Part shown: in pieces, positions 1 to 6,103 of the stretch
Position numbering within the stretch: position 1 is the first letter of the stretch
Layout: the number at the start of each line of letters is the position of its first letter
Source of the DNA: JACDAN01 sp035697545
GTDB lineage: Bacteria > Actinomycetota > Thermoleophilia > Gaiellales > Gaiellaceae
Length of the DNA: 34,532 nucleotides
Assembly: GCA_035697545.1 (NCBI GenBank)
Contig: DASSCT010000022.1
Location: 1-34,532 of the forward strand
Reading direction: 5' to 3'
The notes under the pieces: model-generated
The model's database searches: none
The model's input: only the letters and a program-made list of their open reading frames with translations
Told to the model about the DNA's origin: nothing
Position numbers and translations under genes: made by a program

Positions 1-77
1 TCCTGCCCGATCTTCTGCAGACGCACGATGGGCGTCGAGCCGACGAGGTCGAGCGCTGTCGGATATTCCCGCGCCAT
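1..77 (-). CDS. Cysteine synthase / cystathionine beta-synthase family protein (5' fragment)
   Basis: Only the first 25 codons lie in the window; the gene runs off its left edge. The ATG at 77 opens MAREYPTALDLVGSTP, followed by IVRLQKIGQ. The LVGSTPIVRL stretch matches the N-terminal signature of fold-type II PLP enzymes of the CysK/CysM/CBS family (usually I/LGNTPLVRL). These enzymes bind PLP in the cytosol and form cysteine or cystathionine. The gene starts 25 bp after the purH stop on the same strand, so cotranscription with purMNH is likely. The fragment is too short to separate cysteine synthase from cystathionine beta-synthase. Confidence 0.75.
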   Translation of the reverse strand, partial: MAREYPTALDLVGSTPIVRLQKIGQ

Positions 78-102
78 CAGGGGCGAAGCTTAGGCTCTGG
101 GG

Positions 103-1638
103 TCAGTGGCGGAAGTGGCGACGGTGGGTGAAGACCATCGCGGCGCCGGCAGCTTTGACCGCCTCGACCACCTCCTCGTCGCGCTTCGCCCCGCCCGGCT
201 GGATTAACGCGGCGACGCCGGCCTCGAGCGCCAGCTCGGGCCCGTCCGCGAAGGGGATCAGCGCGTCCGACGCGAGCACCGAGCCGCGCAGGTCGTGACC
301 GTGCTCGCGCGCCTTCTCGATCGCGATCCGAACCGAATCGACACGGCTCGTCTGGCCGCCGCCGATCCCGATCGTCAGCAGATCCTTCGCGATCACGATC
401 GCATTGGAGCTCACGTGCTTGCACACGCGCCAGGCGAAGAGGAGATCACCCCAGACCGCCTCGCTCGCTTCGCCGCACACGAGCTCCATTCCGCTGCGGT
501 CGTCGACCTCACGGTCGCCGTCCTGCACCAGGAGACCGCCGATCACGCGCTTGTACTCCCGCTCTGCGAGATCGCCCCTGCGCCGCTCCCGGTCGACGAG
601 GATCCGTGTCGCCGGCTTGCGCCGCATGGCCTCCAACGCGCTGTCCTCGTACTCGGGCGCGATCACGACGTCGATGAACTTCCCCGCGAGCTTCTCCCCG
701 AGCTCGGTCCCGACCGGACGGTTCAGCGCGAGCACCATCCCGTACGCAGACACCGGATCGGCGTCGTGCGCCTTCGCGAACGCCTCCTCGATCGACGCCG
801 CGACTCCGACCCCAGACGGGTTCGCATGTTTGACGATCACGCACGCCGGCAGCTGGAACTCACCGAGGAGCAGCCGCGCCGCCGACAGATCGTTGAGGTT
901 GTTGAACGAGAGCTGCCGGCCGTGGACCTGCTCGACGCGGGAGAGAAGATGTCGCCGCGCGCCCTCCTCGACGTAGTACGCGGCCCGCTGGTGCGGGTTC
1001 TCGCCGTAGGCCAATTCGGACGCCTTCTGAAAGCTCGGGATGAACCGCTCCGGAAATGCCTCGCGGCCGAGAAACCAGGAAGAGATCGCCGCCTCGTACG
1101 CCGCCGTCGTCGCAAATGCCTCGGCGGCGAGCTCCCGGCGCGTGTTGGCGGAGACGCCGCCCGCGCGAAGCTCCTCCAGCACCTGCGAATAGCGCTCGAG
1201 CCGGCACACGGGGACGACATGCTCGAAGTTCTTGGCCGCGCTGCGCAGCATCGAAGGCCCGCCGATGTCGATCATCTCGACGGCCTCCTCCTCCTTGACG
1301 CCGTATCGCCCCACGACCTGGGCGAAGGGGTACAGGCCGACGCAGACGAGGTCGAACGGGACGATGCCGTAGCGCCGGAGCGCGGCGACGTCCTCGGGGT
1401 GATCGCGACGGGCGAGAATCGCCGCGTGGATGCGCGGGTGGAGCGTCTTCACCCGCCCGCCGAGCATCTCGGGGATCTCTGTCAGCTCCTCGACCGGCGT
1501 CGCCTCGATGCCGTTCTCGGCCAAGTACTCGGCCGTGCCGCCGCTCGCGACCAGCACGACGTCGAGCTCCTCTAGGCCCCGGGCGAACTCGGCGAGACCC
1601 GCCTTGTCCCAGACAGACAGCAGCGCCCGGCGGATCAG
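103..1638 (-). CDS. purH: Bifunctional AICAR transformylase / IMP cyclohydrolase PurH
   Basis: Carries out the last two steps of IMP synthesis: formylation of AICAR with 10-formyl-THF, then cyclisation to IMP. The N-terminal MGS-like cyclohydrolase domain shows LLSVWDKAGLAEFA, VASGGTAEYL and GGRVKTLHPRIHAAIL. The transformylase part shows LAYGENPHQRAAYY and HANPSGVGVA, and the protein ends in the family-typical MVFTHRRHFRH. The first GTG (1557) would delete the conserved ALLSV-DK-GL segment, and no ATG, GTG or TTG precedes it back to an upstream stop. I therefore extend to a CTG at 1638, which overlaps the purN stop as CTGA and has GGAG 8 bases upstream. This gives about 511 residues, normal for PurH. 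The family call is very secure; the start is inferred. Confidence 0.93.
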   Translation of the reverse strand: MIRRALLSVWDKAGLAEFARGLEELDVVLVASGGTAEYLAENGIEATPVEELTEIPEMLGGRVKTLHPRIHAAILARRDHPEDVAALRRYGIVPFDLVCVGLYPFAQVVGRYGVKEEEAVEMIDIGGPSMLRSAAKNFEHVVPVCRLERYSQVLEELRAGGVSANTRRELAAEAFATTAAYEAAISSWFLGREAFPERFIPSFQKASELAYGENPHQRAAYYVEEGARRHLLSRVEQVHGRQLSFNNLNDLSAARLLLGEFQLPACVIVKHANPSGVGVAASIEEAFAKAHDADPVSAYGMVLALNRPVGTELGEKLAGKFIDVVIAPEYEDSALEAMRRKPATRILVDRERRRGDLAEREYKRVIGGLLVQDGDREVDDRSGMELVCGEASEAVWGDLLFAWRVCKHVSSNAIVIAKDLLTIGIGGGQTSRVDSVRIAIEKAREHGHDLRGSVLASDALIPFADGPELALEAGVAALIQPGGAKRDEEVVEAVKAAGAAMVFTHRRHFRH

Positions 1639-2174
1639 CTGATCAGCTCCAGGACGGTCTTCGGAAGCAGCCGGTGCTCGACTGCCTGCACGCGTGCGCG
1701 CAGCGTTTCGACCGTGTCACCGTCGAGCACGGGCACACGCTCCGCGACGATCACCGGGCCGGTGTCGATCCCCTCGTCGACGTAGTGGATGGTGGCCGCC
1801 GTCTCGCTGACGCCGGCCGCGAGGACATCCTCGATCGGATGCGCGCCCGGGAACTCGGGCAGCGGCGCGGAGTGCGTGTTGACGACCCGGCCGGCGTAGT
1901 GGTCGAAGAACGGCTTGCGGAAGAGGTGCATGTACCCGGCACAGACGACGAGCGTCACCTCTCGATCCTCCAACCACTGAGCGAGCGCCTCGTCCCTCGC
2001 CTCGCGGCTCTCGTAGTCCTCCGCGAGGAAGACCCCGGTCTCGATCCCGGCTGCCTCGGCCCGCTCCAGGGCTCGGACACCCGGCTTGTTCGACCCGACG
2101 CACACGATCGGAAGCCCGGCCTCGATCAGCGCCTGCAGGTTCGTCCCCTCCCCGCTGACGAGAACGCCGATCAC
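1635..2174 (-). CDS. purN: Phosphoribosylglycinamide formyltransferase PurN
   Basis: Transfers a formyl group from 10-formyl-THF to GAR, the third step of purine synthesis. The 179-residue protein begins VIGVLVSGEGTNLQALIEAG, the family's phosphate-binding N-terminus. The active-site segment is NTHSAPLPEFPGAHPIEDV followed by ATIHYVDEGIDTGPVI, giving the Asn, His and Asp expected of the family. The frame stays open far upstream, but homology begins at the GTG at 2174, which overlaps the purM TGA (GTGA). The 3' end overlaps the proposed purH start (CTGA). Both overlaps suggest translational coupling in a purM-purN-purH operon. Confidence 0.96.
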   Translation of the reverse strand: MIGVLVSGEGTNLQALIEAGLPIVCVGSNKPGVRALERAEAAGIETGVFLAEDYESREARDEALAQWLEDREVTLVVCAGYMHLFRKPFFDHYAGRVVNTHSAPLPEFPGAHPIEDVLAAGVSETAATIHYVDEGIDTGPVIVAERVPVLDGDTVETLRARVQAVEHRLLPKTVLELIS

Positions 2175-3076
2175 GCGCGCACGATGCGCCCGATCACGAG
2201 CGCGTCCCCCGAGTCCGGAACCACGGCGCAGTAACCGATCCCGAGATTGAAGACGCGTCGCAGCTCCTCCTCCTCGACATGGCGCGCCAGCCACTCGAAG
2301 ACGGGCGGCCGCGGCCACGAGCCCCAGTCGATCTCCGCCCGCAGGCCCGCCCGCAGGCCCTCGGGCACGATCCGCTCCAGGTTGCCGGCGATCCCACCGC
2401 CGGTGATGTGCGCGAGCCCGTGGACCTCCCCCAGCGCGCGGACCTCGTCCAGATAGAGCCGAGTCGGGGCGAGCAGGTCGTCGCCGCTGTAGTCGTCCTC
2501 GTCGAGGATGCGGCGAATGAGCGTGAAGCCGTTGGCATGCACCCCCGCCGACGGGAAGCCGATGACGAAGTCCCCTTCCCGGATCGCCGACCCGTCGACA
2601 AGAGCATCGCGCTCGACGACGCCGACGCACGTCCCCGCGAAGTCCAGCTCGTCCTCCTGGTAGATGCCCGGGAGCTCGGCCGTCTCGCCGCCAACAAGTG
2701 CCACTCCGGCGGCCCGACACACCTCCGCTGCACCGTCGACCAGCTCGGCGACTTGCTCGACGTCAATACGGTTCGCCGCGACGTAGTCCAAGAGGACGAG
2801 CGGCTGCGCGCCGGTCGTCAGCACGTCGTTGATGCAGTGGGCGGCGAGGTCGGCGCCGCAAACCCGAAGCCGCCCCCGCTGTCGAGCGAGGATCAGCTTC
2901 GTTCCGACGCTGTCCGTCGACGCGGCGAGCAGGCGGTGGTCGTCGAGCGGATGTAGCCCCGCGAACCCTCCGAAACCGCGCGCGCCCGTCGACTCGACGG
3001 CCGAGCGAAGCCGCCCCACGACTGCTTCCGCCGCGGCCAACGAGACGCCCGCGGCCTCATACGTCCTACCCTCCAC
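2171..3076 (-). CDS. purM: Phosphoribosylformylglycinamidine cyclo-ligase PurM (AIR synthetase)
   Basis: ATP-dependent closure of FGAM to aminoimidazole ribotide. The 301 residues contain STDSVGTKLILARQ, DVLTTGAQPLVLLDYVA, GGETAELPGIY, a central SAGVHANGFTLIRRI and, near the C-terminus, HITGGGIAGNLERIVPEGL and FNLGIGYCAVV, so both AIRS domains are present. It is somewhat shorter than the roughly 345 residues of E. coli or Bacillus PurM. The GTG at 3076 is the only sensible start; it has no obvious Shine-Dalgarno sequence. The gene heads the purMNH block and lies 28 bp from the divergent ctaG-like gene, so the two promoters must overlap or the transcripts be nearly leaderless. Confidence 0.96.
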   Translation of the reverse strand: MEGRTYEAAGVSLAAAEAVVGRLRSAVESTGARGFGGFAGLHPLDDHRLLAASTDSVGTKLILARQRGRLRVCGADLAAHCINDVLTTGAQPLVLLDYVAANRIDVEQVAELVDGAAEVCRAAGVALVGGETAELPGIYQEDELDFAGTCVGVVERDALVDGSAIREGDFVIGFPSAGVHANGFTLIRRILDEDDYSGDDLLAPTRLYLDEVRALGEVHGLAHITGGGIAGNLERIVPEGLRAGLRAEIDWGSWPRPPVFEWLARHVEEEELRRVFNLGIGYCAVVPDSGDALVIGRIVRA

Positions 3077-3084
3077 GAGAGGAG

Positions 3085-3108
3085 ATGGACTCTAAACCGG
3101 ACGAATGA
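3085..3108 (+). other. Seven-codon upstream ORF in the purM/ctaG divergent gap
   Basis: An ATG at 3085 directly after GAGAGGAG opens the tiny frame MDSKPDE, whose TGA overlaps the ATG of the oxidase assembly gene (ATGA at 3105-3108). The downstream gene has no well-placed ribosome site of its own, so the mini-ORF could couple its translation. The spacing between AGGAG and this ATG is almost zero, which argues against strong use. It may be chance. Confidence 0.25.
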
Positions 3109-3926
3109 CAAATCTGCTGCAGCTTCTGCCGATCGCCCTGATCGGAGCCATGTACTGGCAACGCGCGCGCACGCTCCGCAGCCGCGGGACGCCTGTGCCG
3201 TGGTGGCGTCAGGCGTCTTTCGCACTCTCGCTGATTCTGCTCGCCGGCGGCTCGCTCATGCCGCTCGAGGACGAGCTCTTCTTCGTCCACATGACGCAGC
3301 ACATCATCATCGGCGACCTTGCCGCGCTGGCTTTCGTGATCGGCCTGACGGGCCCGCTTCTCAGGCCCTTGCTCGCGATCGACCTGTTCTCGCGCTTGCG
3401 CATCCTCGTACACCCGCTGGTTGCGCTCCCGCTCTGGACCGTGAACCTCTACCTCTGGCACCTGCCGCTGCTCTACGAGGGCGCCCTGCGCCACGGAGCC
3501 GTGCACGCGCTCGAGCACATCTGCTTCTTCACCGCCGGTGTCTTGATGTGGGCCGCGGTCGTCGAGGTGCTGCCGGGCCCCGAATGGTTCGGAACCGCGG
3601 CGAAGTTCGGCTATGTGCTCGCCGTCCGGCTCATCGGGACGGTACTTGGGAACGTCTTCATCTGGTCCGGAACGGTCGTCTACAGCACCTACGACACCGG
3701 CGTCACGCACCACGGCGTTAGTGCGCTCGAAGACCAGGGCATCGCCGGGACGATCATGATGGTCGAGGGCTCCCTGATCACGATCGGCGCCCTCGCCTGG
3801 CTCTTCCTCAAGCTCGCCGCGGAGGGCGAGCTCCGGCAGCGGCTGCTGGAAGAGGGCCTGGATCCGCGCATGGTCCGCAGAGCAGTCCGCTACGGCCGCG
3901 GGAAGGAGCTGGAGGGCACAGGCTGA
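3105..3926 (+). CDS. CtaG-like cytochrome c oxidase assembly membrane protein
   Basis: A 273-residue polytopic membrane protein of the CtaG/caa3_CtaG family, which assists maturation of the copper-containing oxidase in the membrane. Visible signatures are LFFVHMTQHIIIGDLAALA, a conserved His pair in the second helix, LWTVNLYLWHLPLLYEGAL, HALEHICFFTAGVLMW and, late, a THHGVSALEDQGIAGTIMM segment before the last helix. The tail is charged and cytoplasmic. The ATG at 3105 leaves a short N-terminal helix, as in relatives. It is divergent from purM and begins a short plus-strand run with the two genes that follow. No other oxidase genes are in view, so the partner oxidase is unknown. Confidence 0.85.
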   Translation: MTNLLQLLPIALIGAMYWQRARTLRSRGTPVPWWRQASFALSLILLAGGSLMPLEDELFFVHMTQHIIIGDLAALAFVIGLTGPLLRPLLAIDLFSRLRILVHPLVALPLWTVNLYLWHLPLLYEGALRHGAVHALEHICFFTAGVLMWAAVVEVLPGPEWFGTAAKFGYVLAVRLIGTVLGNVFIWSGTVVYSTYDTGVTHHGVSALEDQGIAGTIMMVEGSLITIGALAWLFLKLAAEGELRQRLLEEGLDPRMVRRAVRYGRGKELEGTG

Positions 3927-3944
3927 ACTCGTGCGTCACGCCAC

Positions 3945-4364
3945 ATGCGCTCGAGTGGAGTCCACCATGTCGACCTCGTCGTCTCGTCGATCGAGCGCAG
4001 CCTGCGGTTCTACCGCGACCTCCTCGGCCCACTGGGCTGGCACGGCATCTCCGAGGTGGAAGGCGAACGCAGTGAGACGATCTGGTACCTCTGGGGGCCC
4101 GGAAGCTCTGTCGGTCTCCGCGCCGCGCAATCGGAGACGCCCGGGGGCTTCGATCGCTACCGGATCGGCCTACACCACCTCGCCTTCGAGGCCTACTCGC
4201 GCGGGCTGGTCGACGAGCGGGCGGAGTGGCTCGGCCAGCAGGAGATCGAGATCGAGAGCGGGCCGCAGGAATATGCGTACCAACCGGGGTATTACGCGGT
4301 GTTCTTCTACGACCCCGACGGCTTGAAGCTCGAGATCCTGCACATTCCCGGACAAGCAGCCTGA
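3945..4364 (+). CDS. VOC (glyoxalase/bleomycin resistance) superfamily protein
   Basis: A 139-residue single VOC module pair. It opens GVHHVDLVVSSIERSLRFYR, has a central RIGLHHLAFEAYS strand and closes with FFYDPDGLKLEILHIPG, the usual signature of the fold. Candidate metal ligands are the N-terminal His, the central HH and the final Glu of LEIL. The family contains dioxygenases, isomerases and resistance proteins, and the substrate cannot be read from the sequence. It starts 18 bp after the ctaG-like gene and is followed 14 bp later by a small membrane protein, so the three are probably cotranscribed. Confidence 0.85.
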   Translation: MRSSGVHHVDLVVSSIERSLRFYRDLLGPLGWHGISEVEGERSETIWYLWGPGSSVGLRAAQSETPGGFDRYRIGLHHLAFEAYSRGLVDERAEWLGQQEIEIESGPQEYAYQPGYYAVFFYDPDGLKLEILHIPGQAA

Positions 4365-4378
4365 AGAAAGGAGATCGC

Positions 4379-4654
4379 GTGTCGACACTTCCTCCTGACG
4401 AGCCGACGCAGACGCAGACGACAGGTGGTCGCTCCTACGGCGGCGGCGGTGTGACCGTGGACGTCGCTCGGCTGCCGATCCCCGGCAACGCCGAGTTCGC
4501 CCTCTACCTGGTGGCGCTGATCGTCGCCTGGATCGTCGTTTGGACCACGGACTCGCTCACCGCGAACCACTGGTTCACGTTCTTCACGGTCACGACTGCC
4601 ATCTACATCCTCTCGCGCGGGATCGCCAAAGCGAGCCGCGTGCTCGAGCAGTAG
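4379..4654 (+). CDS. Small two-helix membrane protein, unknown function
   Basis: A 91-residue protein starting at a GTG with a strong AAGGAG six bases upstream (4367-4372). Open frame extends further 5' but overlaps the VOC gene without merit. A hydrophilic Gly/Thr/Gln-rich N-terminus (about 40 residues) precedes two hydrophobic segments, EFALYLVALIVAWIVVWTT and HWFTFFTVTTAIYILSRGIA, joined by a short loop. The C-terminal KASRVLEQ is charged. I do not recognise a family. Its place in the oxidase-assembly run suggests a membrane role, but that is only proximity. Confidence 0.7.
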   Translation: MSTLPPDEPTQTQTTGGRSYGGGGVTVDVARLPIPGNAEFALYLVALIVAWIVVWTTDSLTANHWFTFFTVTTAIYILSRGIAKASRVLEQ

Positions 4655-4668
4655 GCACGCTTCGAGCT

Positions 4669-4690
4669 GGGGGAACCTCCCGGTTCCCCC
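4669..4690. terminator. Strong hairpin between convergent genes
   Basis: A perfect 9-bp stem, GGGGGAACC/GGTTCCCCC, with a TCCC loop, 14 bp after the small membrane protein stop and 37 bp before the purF stop. There is no clear T-tract on either strand. The position between convergent genes suggests a bidirectional terminator. Confidence 0.65.
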
Positions 4691-4705
4691 AGACCCCCTC
4701 CACTC

Positions 4706-4720
4706 GTCCGCTTCGCGGAC
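4706..4720. terminator. Second short hairpin between convergent genes
   Basis: GTCCGC-TTC-GCGGAC, a 6-bp GC-rich stem with a three-base loop, immediately 3' of purF on its strand. Together with the stem at 4669-4690 it probably separates purF from the plus-strand genes. Confidence 0.5.
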
Positions 4721-4726
4721 AGGCCG

Positions 4727-6103
4727 CTAAACCGCGGCCGGCTCGAACCTGAGCTTCGCGAGTGTCCGGCCCGCAGGGACGCGGGTCGGATACTCCTTGG
4801 TGAAGCAGGCGCGGCAGAACTCCGACCCGGGGCGGCTCGTCGCGCGCTGGACACCTTCGAGCGAGAGGTGGGCGAGGGAGCTCGCCTCGATCTGGCGGCG
4901 GGTTTCCTCGACGGTCTGGCCGGCGGCGACCAACTGGCGGTCGTCGCCGAAGTCGATTCCGTAGAAACACGGCGAGACGATCGGCGGCGACGACACGCGA
5001 ACGTGGACTTCGGTCGCGCCGGCTTCGCGGAGGACGGCGACGAGCTGCCGCATCGTCGTCCCGCGGACAATCGAGTCGTCGACGACCACGACCCGCTTGC
5101 CGGCTACCTCTGCCAAGGGATTGAACTTAAGCTTGATCCCTTGCTCGCGGAGCCCCTGGTCGGGCTGGATGAACGTGCGGCCGACGTAACGGTTCTTGAT
5201 CAGGCCCTCGGTGAACGGGATGCCGGAAGCGCGCGCGAAGCCGATCGCGGCCGGCGTCCCTGAGTCCGGAACGGGCATGACCAGGTCGGCCTCGACCGGT
5301 GCTTCCTGTGCCAGCGCCTCGCCCATCCGGACACGGGCCGTGTGGATCTCCTCACCGGCGAGCCGGGAGTCGGGTCGCGCGAGGTAGATGAACTCGAAGA
5401 GACACAGTGAGCGGTTCGTGGGCGCGACCTGATGCGACGCGACGTCGCCGTCGATCACGACCAGCTCGCCGGGCTCGATTTCCCGTTCGAACTCTGCGCC
5501 GACGAGGTCAAGCGCGCAGCTCTCCGAGGCGAGCACCCAGTCCTCGCCGAGGCGGCCGAGCACGAGCGGCCGAAAGCCGTTCGGATCCCGGAAGCCGAGC
5601 AGCCTTCCCTCGGCGAGCGCAACGGCCGTCGTGGCGCCTTCGAGCCGCGTCAGGGTGTTGCCGACGGCTTCGGCGAGCGGGGCGGGATCGTTGGCGATCA
5701 GGGCAGCGATCAGCTCGGAGTCGGAGGTCGAGGCGAGGCGAACGCCCTCCTCGGCCAGCTCCTCCTTCAGCGCTTCGGCGTTCGTCAGGTTCCCGTTGTG
5801 GCCGAGCGCGACTGTCCTGGCCGCACCGTGGTGGACGAGCGGCTGGGCATTCGCCCATTGCGTGGAGCCGGTCGTCGAGTAGCGCGTGTGGCCGATCGCG
5901 ATGTCGCCCTGGAGCCCGTGCAGGGTCTGTTCCGAGAAGACCTGCGCGACGAGGCCCATGTCCCGAAGGACGGTGAGTCGCCCCGCATCCGAGACGGCGA
6001 TCCCGGCTGATTCCTGGCCGCGATGCTGGAGCGCGAAGAGCCCGAAGTAGGTGACGCGCGCGACGTCCCGCTCCGGTGCGCGGATTCCGAACACGCCGCA
6101 CAT
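4727..6103 (-). CDS. purF: Amidophosphoribosyltransferase PurF
   Basis: Catalyses the committed step of purine synthesis, PRPP plus glutamine to phosphoribosylamine. The 458-residue protein starts MCGVFGIRAP, so Cys2 (Cys1 after Met removal) is the glutaminase nucleophile and no propeptide is encoded, unlike in Bacillus. The Ntn domain shows ALQHRGQESAGIAV, HTRYSTTG and HNGNLTNA. The synthase domain shows VMPVPDSGTPAAIGFA and the PRPP loop VVVVDDSIVRGTT. Cysteines in SLCLFEFIYLARPDS, SPCFYGIDFG and FCRACFTKEYPT match the four [4Fe-4S] ligands of the Bacillus-type enzyme. The ATG follows the purL TAG with no gap, which supports a purLF operon. Confidence 0.97.
   Translation of the reverse strand: MCGVFGIRAPERDVARVTYFGLFALQHRGQESAGIAVSDAGRLTVLRDMGLVAQVFSEQTLHGLQGDIAIGHTRYSTTGSTQWANAQPLVHHGAARTVALGHNGNLTNAEALKEELAEEGVRLASTSDSELIAALIANDPAPLAEAVGNTLTRLEGATTAVALAEGRLLGFRDPNGFRPLVLGRLGEDWVLASESCALDLVGAEFEREIEPGELVVIDGDVASHQVAPTNRSLCLFEFIYLARPDSRLAGEEIHTARVRMGEALAQEAPVEADLVMPVPDSGTPAAIGFARASGIPFTEGLIKNRYVGRTFIQPDQGLREQGIKLKFNPLAEVAGKRVVVVDDSIVRGTTMRQLVAVLREAGATEVHVRVSSPPIVSPCFYGIDFGDDRQLVAAGQTVEETRRQIEASSLAHLSLEGVQRATSRPGSEFCRACFTKEYPTRVPAGRTLAKLRFEPAAV

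Noticed and set aside
295..1575. 426-codon plus-strand frame antisense to purH
   Set aside because: It mirrors the purH codons in the antisense frame; its Arg/Leu/Asp-rich translation is typical of GC-rich shadows. The same holds for long frames opposite purL, the repeat protein, the M1 peptidase and the amidinohydrolase.
2175..2720. N-terminal extension of purN to 361 residues
   Set aside because: The extra part is purM read in another frame; PurN homology begins at the GTG overlapping the purM stop.
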